From Mesorhizobium sp. (GTDB lineage: Bacteria > Pseudomonadota > Alphaproteobacteria > Rhizobiales > Rhizobiaceae): a stretch of DNA of 37,920 nt. Location of the stretch: assembly GCF_005063415.1 (NCBI RefSeq), contig NZ_SUEG01000045.1:1-37920 (forward strand), read 5' to 3'. Below, piece after piece: positions 22,357-30,224 of this stretch. Each line of letters starts with the position of its first letter. Within the stretch, counting starts at the first letter, position 1. The notes below the pieces were generated by a model. It was not told where the DNA came from, made no database searches, and worked only from the letters and a program-made list of their open reading frames with translations. A program made the position numbers and the translations under genes.

Positions 22357-23411
22357 CCGATGGTCTTTTCCAGCATGCCTAGCCAGTTGCGATAGGCGAT
22401 CTTCTCGATCAGCGCGCGCCCGAAGCCGCGTGCTGCGAACGCGTCGAGCAGTCTTGGCAGGCCGGCAACGTCGCCTATCACGGCCGGGATCATGGCGCCG
22501 TCGAAATCCGAGCCTAGGCCGACGCCGTCTTCGCCTAGCGCCTGCAGCAGCGAATCGACATGGCGCATCATGATGTCGAGGCTGGTGTCGGCGTTCATCC
22601 TGCCGTCCTCTCGTAGGAACCCGGTGGCGAAGTTCAGCCCGACCATGCCGCCGGAGTCGCGGATCGCGCCGAGCTGCCATTCGGTGAGATTGCGCGAATG
22701 GCCGCAGATCGCGTGCACGTTGGAATGGGTCGCGACCAGCGGTGCGTCGCTGATCTCGACGACGTCGCGGAAACCTTTTTCGTTGAGATGCGAAAGATCG
22801 ATCATGATCTTCAGCTGGTTGCAGGCTTTCACCAGCGCCTTGCCGGCATCGGTCAGCCCCGGCCCTGTATCGGGCGACGAAGGGAAGCGGAACGGCACGC
22901 CGTGGCCGAAGGCATTGGGACGGCTCCAGACGATGCCGAGCGAGCGCAAGCCGGCTGCGTGGAGAACGTCGAGCAAGGTGAGCTCAGGGTCGATCGCCTC
23001 GACCCCTTCGATATGGAACACCGCCGCAATCGAGCCTTGCGCCATCGCCTTCCTCACATCGCCGGCGCTGCGGCAGACGGTAAGCGCCGAAGCCCGCTCC
23101 AACCTGAACAGGATCGAGGCCATCGCTACGGTGGAGTTGAGCGCATCGGCGCGAGGAACCTCGGGCGGCAAGGGCTCGCTGTCGCTCGGTGCCAGCGGCA
23201 CGGCGCCGCGTTTGGATTTCTCGACAGGCGGCGGGAAGATCGCGAACATGCCGCCGGCAAATCCGCCTTTCTTCGCGCGTGGCAGGTCGATATGGCCACC
23301 CGGCGTCCCCTCGACGAACAGCTTTTCGACGTCCGCATCCTTCGACTGGTAGAGCCTGAGCAGCGTGTCGTTGTGGCCGTCGAAGACGGGAACGAGATCG
23401 TATTCGGTCAT
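22353..23411 (-). CDS. Membrane dipeptidase family protein (peptidase M19, renal dipeptidase-like)
   Basis: A 352-aa zinc-dependent dipeptidase of the M19 amidohydrolase-fold family. Zinc-site features in order are DGHND (His13, Asp15), FHIEGVEAID (bridging Glu), LSHLNEKGF, ATHSNVHAICGHSRN and the late GVGLGSDFDGA. No signal peptide is visible, so the enzyme is probably cytoplasmic, acting on dipeptides, possibly including D-residues. The frame extends upstream to 23468, but ATG 23411 gives the family N-terminus. The stop codon lies inside the end of the palindromic element. Confidence 0.92.
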   Translation of the reverse strand: MTEYDLVPVFDGHNDTLLRLYQSKDADVEKLFVEGTPGGHIDLPRAKKGGFAGGMFAIFPPPVEKSKRGAVPLAPSDSEPLPPEVPRADALNSTVAMASILFRLERASALTVCRSAGDVRKAMAQGSIAAVFHIEGVEAIDPELTLLDVLHAAGLRSLGIVWSRPNAFGHGVPFRFPSSPDTGPGLTDAGKALVKACNQLKIMIDLSHLNEKGFRDVVEISDAPLVATHSNVHAICGHSRNLTEWQLGAIRDSGGMVGLNFATGFLREDGRMNADTSLDIMMRHVDSLLQALGEDGVGLGSDFDGAMIPAVIGDVAGLPRLLDAFAARGFGRALIEKIAYRNWLGMLEKTIG

Positions 23412-23598
23412 GGAGGGCCATTCGGTTGAAGTGGTCGGACCGCAGACGGCGAGCCGGTTTGTTGGCAATACTTAGGCAAGACGGGCGCTCTGCGCAAATC
23501 CCGCATATTTGCCTTGTGTTTGTACGCCGCCAATGGCCGAAGGGGCACGCGGTAAAGCCGCGCACCCTTTCTCCTGTCATTCATCGAGGGGCTGCCTC

Positions 23599-23898
23599 TT
23601 ACCGCTTCAGCCGGTCCGCCCATTCCGGATGGCGGCGGAACTGGGCATTGGCGAACGGGCAAAGCGGGATGATCGTCTTGCCCGCCGCACGTGAATCCTC
23701 GACGGCACGGGTGACCAGGCGAAGCCCCGCGCCCTGGCCGCGAAATGCATCCGGCACTTCGGTATGGTCGATGATGATCTGGTGCTCACCGATCTTGGTG
23801 AAGGTCATCTCCGCCTCGGCGCCGCCCGGCCCACGCAGGAAGTAGCGGCCCTTCGAGCCGCGGTCCTCCAGTTCGATCTCCGGCAATAGGTCAGACAT
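23599..23898 (-). CDS. GNAT-type N-acetyltransferase, YjdJ-like
   Basis: A 99-aa mini-GNAT of the N-acetyltransf_CG group. The acetyl-CoA loop is AFRGQGAGLRLVTRAVE, and the C-terminus IIPLCPFANAQFRRHPEWAD is the conserved C-P-F/Y-x-x-x-x-F-x-x-x-P-E motif of this family. The substrate is not known. Its ATG (23898) overlaps the end of the carboxylesterase gene by eight bases, so it is the third gene of that operon. Confidence 0.92.
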   Translation of the reverse strand: MSDLLPEIELEDRGSKGRYFLRGPGGAEAEMTFTKIGEHQIIIDHTEVPDAFRGQGAGLRLVTRAVEDSRAAGKTIIPLCPFANAQFRRHPEWADRLKR

Positions 23899-24526
23899 GG
23901 CTTGCGGTCCTTTCATCCGGCGCCACGGCGAACAACCGCCGCGCCGCCTCGATCTCGCTCGGCCGCACCTCATGGCCGCCGTCATGCCACTCGACTGTGA
24001 CATCGGCGCCATCGGCGCGCAAATAGGCTTCGAACCGCGCCGTCAAATCAGGCGGACAGATCGGGTCCCGCCTGCCGGCGGTGACCAGGATGCGGCTGCC
24101 GTCAAGGCTGCCCTTGACCTTCGGCTCGAACGGGATCAGCGGATGCATCAGCACCGTTGCGTCGAACAGCGACGGTTCGGCAAACAGCACCGAGGCCAGG
24201 ATGTTGGCGCCGTTGGAGTAACCGAGGCCGAGCACCGAAGGTGGCCTTGCCGTCTCGACATGCGCTGTGACGAAACCGGCCATCTTCTCTGTCGCTCGCG
24301 TGAGGTCGCCCATGTCGTAAACGCCCTCGCCGGTCCGGCGGAAGAAGCGTGCGGCGCCTTGTTCCGAGACATCGCCGCGCGGAGCGACGATCGTCGCTTG
24401 CGGCGCGAGATCGCGTCCAAGCGACAGAAGCTGGGCCTCGTCGCCGCCGGTGCCATGAAAGACGAAGAGCAGCGGTCCGCCCGGCGAACCGGGCAGCACC
24501 TTGTGAATATACGAATCCTTGCTCAT
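23891..24526 (-). CDS. Phospholipase/carboxylesterase family hydrolase (MhqD-like)
   Basis: A 211-aa alpha/beta hydrolase with the triad Ser104 (GLGYSNGAN), Asp154 (GRRDPICP) and His185 (DGGHEV) and the oxyanion segment FVFHGTGGDE. It resembles MhqD, which in Bacillus is co-expressed with the ring-cleaving dioxygenase MhqO under quinone stress. The same order is seen here: the dioxygenase ends 10 bp upstream. An operon role in handling quinones or aromatic electrophiles is therefore likely by analogy. No MarR/MhqR regulator gene is adjacent. Confidence 0.9.
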   Translation of the reverse strand: MSKDSYIHKVLPGSPGGPLLFVFHGTGGDEAQLLSLGRDLAPQATIVAPRGDVSEQGAARFFRRTGEGVYDMGDLTRATEKMAGFVTAHVETARPPSVLGLGYSNGANILASVLFAEPSLFDATVLMHPLIPFEPKVKGSLDGSRILVTAGRRDPICPPDLTARFEAYLRADGADVTVEWHDGGHEVRPSEIEAARRLFAVAPDERTASHV

Positions 24527-24536
24527 GACCTTGTCC

Positions 24537-25469
24537 TCAGTCTTCCAGTTTCTGCAGATGCTGCTCGAGATAGGGCCGCAAATGCTGGTGTTGCGACGGC
24601 AGTTTCAGCGCCTCGCCGAGATGGGCGGTATCCTCATCGCGGTCGAAGCCTGGCTCGTTGGTGGCGACTTCGAACAGCACGCCGCCCGGTGTGCGGAAGT
24701 AGATCGCCCAGAAATAATCGCGGTCGATCACTGGAGTCACCTGATAACCTGTATCGAGCAGCGCCTTGCGCACTTCGAGCTGCTTGGCGCGGTTCTCGAC
24801 GGCGAAAGCGACATGGTGGACCGAGCCGGCGCCGAGATTGGCGAAGCCGGCCCCCGGCAGCGATTCGATATCGACGACGTCGGCGCCGTTGCCGTTCTTC
24901 ACCGCCAGCCGCCTGACGTTGCCGGACTTGTCGACCTCCTCATAACCCATGAATTTCAGCAGCTCTTCGGTGGCGCCGCCATCTTTCAGCCTGAGAGACA
25001 CCGAGTGAAAGCCGCGGATCGCCTCGTCGGTGGGAATGCCACCCTTGGCCCATGGCGCACGGCTGTCCGCTCTGTCTTCGACCAGCGCAAACCCGTCGCC
25101 ATCGGGACCGGCGAAGACAAGACGCTTCTCGCCGAACGTCTCCTCGCCGGACAGCCCGGTGACACCTTGCTCGGCAAACCGTTTCTCCCAATAGCCGAGC
25201 GTGCCCTCGGGCACCGAGTAAGCGGTGGTACCGACTTCGCCGACGCCATGGCGGCCTTTGCCGATGTTCGGGAACGGGAAATAGGTCATCACCGAGCCGG
25301 GCGTGCCGACCTCGTCGCCGTAATAGAGGTGGTAGACATCGGGTGCGTCGAAATTGACGGTTTTCTTGACCCGCCGCAGGCCGAGCGTCCCGGTGAAGAA
25401 TTCATTGTTCTGGCGCGCATCGCTGGCCATCGAGGTGACGTGATGCAGGCCCTTGACCTGGTCGAGCAT
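24537..25469 (-). CDS. Ring-cleaving dioxygenase / glyoxalase family protein (MhqO-like)
   Basis: A 310-aa protein with two tandem vicinal-oxygen-chelate modules. The first starts KGLHHVTSMA (His10) and continues QNNEFFTGTLGLRRVKKTVN. The second contains GSVHHVAFAVEN and ends with the metal glutamate in GVLFEVATNEPGFD. This is the YkcA/YdfO/MhqO group, thought to cleave hydroquinone-type rings. The start is ATG 25469; the upstream extension is not family-like. First gene of the operon with the MhqD-like hydrolase and the GNAT, and divergent from the sulfatase gene. Confidence 0.92.
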   Translation of the reverse strand: MLDQVKGLHHVTSMASDARQNNEFFTGTLGLRRVKKTVNFDAPDVYHLYYGDEVGTPGSVMTYFPFPNIGKGRHGVGEVGTTAYSVPEGTLGYWEKRFAEQGVTGLSGEETFGEKRLVFAGPDGDGFALVEDRADSRAPWAKGGIPTDEAIRGFHSVSLRLKDGGATEELLKFMGYEEVDKSGNVRRLAVKNGNGADVVDIESLPGAGFANLGAGSVHHVAFAVENRAKQLEVRKALLDTGYQVTPVIDRDYFWAIYFRTPGGVLFEVATNEPGFDRDEDTAHLGEALKLPSQHQHLRPYLEQHLQKLED

Positions 25470-25677
25470 GTTTCTGCTCCTTTCCTTGTGCCGGTGCGGC
25501 CCTTGCCGCTGTCCACGCAAATATGAGCATCCGCCTCTTGGCCGCAAAGGCGGCAAACACAGAATGGACTGTGCTGTTAAAGTGAACGACGAAGCAGGTT
25601 TTGTTCACCATTCGGCAAACTGGACCGGCTTGCATACTCGCCGAAATTGCGCTCCATGAGCGACGCATGTAGCCAGC

Positions 25678-27270
25678 GTGAGGATACCGCGGTTGAGTGG
25701 AAAACGCCCCAACATTCTCCTGATCACCTGCGACCAGTGGCGCGGCGACTGCCTATCGGCTGCTGGCCACAAGGTGGTAAAGACGCCGAATGCCGACGCG
25801 TTGGCTGCCGAGGGCGTTCTGTTCAAGAAGCACTATGGCGGCGCCGCACCTTGCTCGCCAGCGCGCGCCTGCCTCTACACCGGCCTCTACCAGATGAACA
25901 ATCGTGTCTGCCGCAATGGCACACCGCTCGATGCCCGCCACGGCAACATAGCGCTCTGGGCGCGCGCCCTCGGCTATGATCCGACGCTCTTCGGTTATAC
26001 CGACATGGCGCGCGACCCGCGCACGCTGGCGCCTAGTGACCCGCAGCTGAAGAGCTATGAAGGCGTACTGCCCGGCTTCACCGTGCGCCAGCTTTTGCCC
26101 GAGCACCAGAAGCCCTGGCTGTCATGGCTCAAGGCGCGCGGCGTCGATGCCGGCGCCACCTCCCCCGCCATCCACCGCCCGGTGGGCGAAATCCTGGAAA
26201 ACGACGGCGGGATCAGCAACGCTCCGCCAATCTATTCGAAGGACGAGACGCCGTCGGCCTTCCTGGCCGGCGAATTCATCCGCTGGCTCGGCGAGCAGGA
26301 GCGCGATGCCCCGTGGTTCGCGCATCTTTCCTTCATCAGCCCCCACCCGCCCTTCATCGTGCCGGCGCCTTACAACGCCATGTACGATCCGGCCATCGGT
26401 CCAGCTTTTGACCGCGCCGAAAGCTGGCAGGCCGAAGCAGCAAGCCACCCATATCTCGCCTATGAACTTGACCGGCAGGAACGGTCGAAATTCCGTCCCG
26501 GCTCGGAGGGCAAGGTGCGCGACTGGGGCGACGACAATTTTCGCCGCATCCGGGCGCTCTATTACGGCATGATCTCGGAGGTCGACGCGCAGCTTGGCCG
26601 TGTCTGGCAAGCGGTCAAGGCGGCCGATGCATGGGACGACACCGTCATCGTGCTGACCTCAGACCACGCCGAGATGATGGGCGATCATTTCATGTTGGGC
26701 AAAGGCGGCTTCTTCGACGGCAGCTTCCATATTCCGCTGATCATTCGCGATCCGCGCCGCCGCAAGGCTGCCGGCAGCAGTGTCGACCGCTTCACCGAGG
26801 CGGTGGATTTGGCACCGACCTTGCTCGAGCTCACTGGGCTCGAGCTCACTGGCGGCGAAGTGCTGCCGCATCTCGACGGCTGCTCGCTGGCGCCTTTCCT
26901 GGACGCAACTGAGCCGGACAATTGGCGCGATGCGGCGCATTGGGAGTTCGATTTCCGCTCGATCGCGGATGGTGATGCAGAACGGTATTTCGGCATCGGT
27001 CCGCGTCAGTGCAATCTCGCCGTCATCCGCACGCAAAAGTTCAAATATGTGAATTTCGGCGGCGGCCTGCCGCCCTTGCTCTTCGACCTGGAAAAAGATG
27101 CCGGCGAGCTGACCAACGTCGCTGACGACCCAGCCTATCTGCCGGCACGGCTGGAATTTGCCGAGAAGTTGCTCGCCTGGCGGGCCGAGCATCTCGACCA
27201 GTCTCTGGCGCTCGCCGAATTGACGGACAATGGCGTTGCCGGCCATGTCGCCGGCTTTCCCTCGACATAA
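25678..27270 (+). CDS. Sulfatase-fold hydrolase, probable phosphonate monoester hydrolase / arylsulfatase
   Basis: A 530-aa alkaline-phosphatase-superfamily enzyme. The formylglycine motif is CSPAR (Cys59-Arg63); the metal residues are in ITCDQWRGD near the N-terminus and in TSDHAEMMGDH. Segments such as ALGYDPTLFGYTDMARDPRT and AAHWEFDFRS resemble the rhizobial phosphonate monoester hydrolase, so a phosphonate/phosphodiester substrate is at least as likely as a sulfate ester. The cysteine must be converted by a formylglycine-generating system not present in this window. No ATG fits; GTG 25678 is used. A 15-bp in-frame duplication encoding LELTG-LELTG lies at 26824-26852. Confidence 0.9.
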   Translation: MRIPRLSGKRPNILLITCDQWRGDCLSAAGHKVVKTPNADALAAEGVLFKKHYGGAAPCSPARACLYTGLYQMNNRVCRNGTPLDARHGNIALWARALGYDPTLFGYTDMARDPRTLAPSDPQLKSYEGVLPGFTVRQLLPEHQKPWLSWLKARGVDAGATSPAIHRPVGEILENDGGISNAPPIYSKDETPSAFLAGEFIRWLGEQERDAPWFAHLSFISPHPPFIVPAPYNAMYDPAIGPAFDRAESWQAEAASHPYLAYELDRQERSKFRPGSEGKVRDWGDDNFRRIRALYYGMISEVDAQLGRVWQAVKAADAWDDTVIVLTSDHAEMMGDHFMLGKGGFFDGSFHIPLIIRDPRRRKAAGSSVDRFTEAVDLAPTLLELTGLELTGGEVLPHLDGCSLAPFLDATEPDNWRDAAHWEFDFRSIADGDAERYFGIGPRQCNLAVIRTQKFKYVNFGGGLPPLLFDLEKDAGELTNVADDPAYLPARLEFAEKLLAWRAEHLDQSLALAELTDNGVAGHVAGFPST

Positions 27271-27275
27271 GCAAA

Positions 27276-27299
27276 GCCCGCGCCGTTGCCGGCGCGGGC
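27276..27299. terminator. Hairpin terminator between sulfatase and PRC-barrel genes
   Basis: GCCCGCGCC pairs with GGCGCGGGC around GTTGCC, five bases after the sulfatase stop and between convergent genes. Followed by CTCTCTGT. Likely bidirectional. Confidence 0.7.
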
Positions 27300-27322
27300 C
27301 TCTCTGTCGGCCTGTGTGCAGC

Positions 27323-28675
27323 TTAGCGCATGATCATGCGCTGTTTATCGCGACTTTGCGCATACGTGGCCTTGTCATAGGGGGCCTGCGCCTCAAGCTG
27401 CTCCTTGGTGAAGTTCGTGTAGAGATAGCGCTTGCCGTTCTTGTCGGTCATGAATTTCAGGTTGTCCATGCCGACCGCCACCTCCTTCTCGCCGATGCCA
27501 AGGAAGCCGCCGACGTCGATGATGACTGCGTCGACCTTCTTGTCGCTGCCCAGCACGATATCGCCGATTTCGCCGACGTTGACATCGTTGGCGCCGTAAA
27601 CGGTTGTGCCAACCAGATCCTCGGCCCGGATTTCGCCCATCGGCATTTCGGTTAGCGTCGACTTGTCGATCGATCCGGTCTTGGTCTGGTCGGCCGCCGA
27701 GTTAGCCGGAGGCGCCGCTGCCGGAGCGTTTTGAGCCGTCTTGCTGGCTTGGTCAGTGTTGTTGGTCGTCGCAGTGTTATTGTTTGCGGCTGTGCTGCTG
27801 GCCGTCACGGTAGGCGTGACGGTGGCAGGCGCAGTAGCCGACGCAGTGGTTGCCGGGGCCGGATCGTAGGGCTTGCGGTCGAAGTCCGGCTGCGCCTGCA
27901 GCTCTTCCTTGGTAGTTTGCGCGACCAGCCAGCGATCGCCGTTCCTCTCGGCCCACTGCGCCTTGTCGAAATCATAGGCGACGTTCTTTTCGCCGATGCC
28001 GAGGAAGCCGCCGACACCGATGATCAGCGATTGCGCCTTGGCTTCCTTGTTGATGACGATGTCGTTCACGTCACCGATGTTCTGGGCGTCGTCGCCGGTG
28101 CCGTTATAGACGGTCTCGCCGATGATATTGGTGGCGAGATTGCCTTCGGCGCGCTTCACTGGCTCAGCCGGCGCGGCAGGCGCCGGGGTTGTATTTTGCG
28201 CGCTGGTGGAAGGGGCGGCAGGCGCCGCATTATCGGCCGAAGCTGGTGGCGGAGCCGGATCGTAGGGCCTCCGGTCGAAATCCGGCTGAGCCGTCAACTC
28301 GTCCTTCGTCGTTTGCGCTATCAGCCAACGGTCGCCATTTCTTTCGGCCCATTGCATCTTTTTGTAGTCGAAAGCGACGTTCTTGGTTCCTATGCCAAGA
28401 AAACCGCCGACGCCGATGACGACGGATTTTACCTCGCCGCGCTCGTCGAAGACGACGTCGCTGACCTTGCCGATGTTCTGGGCATCGTCGCCGGTGCCAT
28501 TATAGACGGATTCGCCGATGATGTTGGTGGCAAGGCTGCCCTCGGCACGTATCGCCGGAGCGGTATCCTGGGCGGCGGGTGGTTGCGCCGGCGCCGGGGT
28601 CGTCGCCGATTGCGCAAATGCACCCGTCGCAATCAATGTTGCGACTGCTGTCGTGGTTAAAAGGGTGCGGATCAT
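27323..28675 (-). CDS. Secreted protein with three PRC-barrel repeats
   Basis: A 450-aa protein with signal peptide (MIRTLLTTTAVATLIATGAF, cleavage after AQA). Three PRC-barrel modules follow, at about residues 45-140, 165-260 and 335-420. Each contains an N-I-I/V-G-x-x-V-Y block, GVGGFLGIG(T/E)KNVA and a terminal EL.AQ..(F/Y)D motif. The first two are nearly identical (both with YNGTGDDAQNIG and QPDFDR-PYDPAP), so they arose by recent internal duplication; the third is divergent. Linkers are Ala/Pro/Thr-rich. PRC barrels bind proteins or RNA; an envelope stress role is inferred from the exact EcfG promoter 80-105 bp upstream. Confidence 0.88.
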   Translation of the reverse strand: MIRTLLTTTAVATLIATGAFAQSATTPAPAQPPAAQDTAPAIRAEGSLATNIIGESVYNGTGDDAQNIGKVSDVVFDERGEVKSVVIGVGGFLGIGTKNVAFDYKKMQWAERNGDRWLIAQTTKDELTAQPDFDRRPYDPAPPPASADNAAPAAPSTSAQNTTPAPAAPAEPVKRAEGNLATNIIGETVYNGTGDDAQNIGDVNDIVINKEAKAQSLIIGVGGFLGIGEKNVAYDFDKAQWAERNGDRWLVAQTTKEELQAQPDFDRKPYDPAPATTASATAPATVTPTVTASSTAANNNTATTNNTDQASKTAQNAPAAAPPANSAADQTKTGSIDKSTLTEMPMGEIRAEDLVGTTVYGANDVNVGEIGDIVLGSDKKVDAVIIDVGGFLGIGEKEVAVGMDNLKFMTDKNGKRYLYTNFTKEQLEAQAPYDKATYAQSRDKQRMIMR

Positions 28676-28755
28676 CTCAGTGTCTCCTCGTGGGATTTCG
28701 TGCACGCCCTGCCCGCCTGGCGTCACTGCGGGCGCAGCGTCTTCTGCATGTTCAC

Positions 28756-28780
28756 AACGTTGTGACCACACTGTTGTTCC
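28756..28780 (-). promoter_or_regulatory. EcfG-type promoter of the PRC-barrel gene
   Basis: On the minus strand GGAAC (28780-28776), 16 bases, CGTT (28759-28756): exact consensus, 81 bp before the start codon at 28675. Confidence 0.7.
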
Positions 28781-28844
28781 GAAAAAAGCCGTGGTGCACC
28801 CCATGCGAGGTCAATGGTTCTCGGATTCGCCGCTCTGGTCGAAA

Positions 28845-28869
28845 GGAACATTTTCTCGGCCGCCCCGTT
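28845..28869 (+). promoter_or_regulatory. EcfG-type promoter of the lipid kinase gene
   Basis: GGAAC (28845-28849), 16 bases, CGTT (28866-28869): exact consensus, 57 bp before ATG 28926. The site lies back to back with the divergent EcfG box of the PRC-barrel gene. Confidence 0.7.
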
Positions 28870-28925
28870 CCACTCCCGGCTGGGACCCCGTCCCGGCCCG
28901 ATAGGTGCTGTAAAATGGAACGGCC

Positions 28926-29846
28926 ATGCGGTTTGCAGCGGTGCTGAACAAGGACGGGGGCACCCTGCGCACCATCGATCTTGAAGCCTTCGCCAGCCGG
29001 ATGCGCAGCACGCTTGAGACTGCCGGCCACTCTATCGATATCGAAATCGTCGCCGGCAAGGATATCGCCGCCACACTGGACGGCGTAGCTTCCAGGCGCG
29101 GCATCGATGTCGTGCTGGCTGGCGGTGGCGACGGCACCATTTCGGCCGCGGCAGCCCGTTTGATGAATGGGGAGAAGGCGCTGGCAATTCTGCCGGCTGG
29201 TACAATGAACCTTTTTGCGCGCGGCCTCGGTATTCCGCAGACCCTCGATGCGGCACTGAAATCGTTTGCGGACGGCGAGGTGATGGCGATTGACATTGCA
29301 ACAGCCAACGGCCGGCCTTTCGTGCATCAATTCTCGATCGGCATGCACGCCAGGATGGTGCAACTGCGCCAGAAGATGGAATTCGGCTCGCGGCTGGGGA
29401 AGATGCGTGCCTCGGTGCGAGCCGCTTGGGCAACGATCAACAATCCACCGGCGATGAACGTAACGCTGATGATCGGTGAGGCCGAGATCAGAACCCGGAT
29501 CACCGGTATCGGCATCACCAACAATCTGTTCGGCGAGGGTCACCTGCCCTATGCCGATAATCCAGCAGGCGGCGTGCTGGGCATCTATGTCACCGTGGCA
29601 CGGCGGCGCGGCGAATTGATCAGGTTCCTCTTTGACGTCGCCCGTGGGAAATGGCGCGGCAACGAGCATGTCGAAATCCATCAGGCAAACCGCGCCGTTT
29701 TGAAAATCCATTCGACGAACAGGAAAGTTCAGGCCGTCATGGACGGCGAACTGGTAAAGCTCGATCGCGAGACGACCGTCGAAATCCATCCGCGCGCGTT
29801 GAATGTTCTCGTCCCGGCGGGCGCCGCCGAGGCAAAGGTTGCCTGA
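28926..29846 (+). CDS. Diacylglycerol kinase family lipid kinase (YegS/DagK-like)
   Basis: A 306-aa enzyme of the DAGK catalytic-domain family. The nucleotide-binding motif is LAGGGDGTISAAA (residues 64-76), followed by LAILPAGTMNLFARGL, the substrate-site motif. C-terminal strands (VQAVMDGELVKLDRETTVEI) are typical of YegS. It probably phosphorylates diacylglycerol or a related lipid at the inner membrane. The EcfG promoter directly upstream suggests use in membrane remodelling under stress. A 378-codon open frame on the opposite strand is a shadow. Confidence 0.9.
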   Translation: MRFAAVLNKDGGTLRTIDLEAFASRMRSTLETAGHSIDIEIVAGKDIAATLDGVASRRGIDVVLAGGGDGTISAAAARLMNGEKALAILPAGTMNLFARGLGIPQTLDAALKSFADGEVMAIDIATANGRPFVHQFSIGMHARMVQLRQKMEFGSRLGKMRASVRAAWATINNPPAMNVTLMIGEAEIRTRITGIGITNNLFGEGHLPYADNPAGGVLGIYVTVARRRGELIRFLFDVARGKWRGNEHVEIHQANRAVLKIHSTNRKVQAVMDGELVKLDRETTVEIHPRALNVLVPAGAAEAKVA

Positions 29847-29904
29847 CGTGGGGTAGCGTGATGTGGGTTGCGTAATGCGAGCTGACACGAGCGATGCAGA
29901 GAAT

Positions 29905-30078
29905 CTAGCCGCTGGGCGTGTTGCCCTGCTCGGTCTTCGGCGTCTCGATCATCCAGCCGTAGATTTCGGCGACGCCCCAGGCGATAAAAGCCAGCAACAG
30001 CGCGGCGATCAGGATACGAAGGACATGCCGACCCCGCCGCCCTTGACGGGCTTTGTTTTCAGGAATGGTTTTTGGCAT
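29905..30078 (-). CDS. Small single-pass membrane protein, 57 aa
   Basis: ATG 30078 follows TGGAGCCAGACA, a good RBS. The product has a basic N-terminus (MPKTIPENKARQGRRGRHVL), one transmembrane helix (about residues 20-38, RILIAALLLAFIAWGVAEI) and a short tail. No family recognised. An exact EcfG promoter lies 55-79 bp upstream. This supports a real, stress-induced gene, although the coding sequence is easily overlooked. Confidence 0.7.
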   Translation of the reverse strand: MPKTIPENKARQGRRGRHVLRILIAALLLAFIAWGVAEIYGWMIETPKTEQGNTPSG

Positions 30079-30132
30079 TGTCTGGCTCCATATTTGGCGC
30101 CGGCAGGCGTAACTAGCGGGGCGTTGGCTGGT

Positions 30133-30157
30133 AACGGTCCCCCGCCGCGAAAGTTCC
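30133..30157 (-). promoter_or_regulatory. EcfG-type promoter of the 57-aa membrane protein
   Basis: On the minus strand GGAAC (30157-30153), 16 bases, CGTT (30136-30133): exact consensus, 55 bp before the start codon. Confidence 0.65.
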
Positions 30158-30224
30158 GGCTCTGCAAGGCGGCAGACGGGCCGGTTGGCCTGACCAATCA
30201 GCGGAGCAGGCCACCGGGGGCATA

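Noticed and set aside
28752..29888. 378-codon frame opposite the lipid kinase
   Set aside because: Shadow; the plus-strand gene has the GGGDGT motif and an EcfG promoter.
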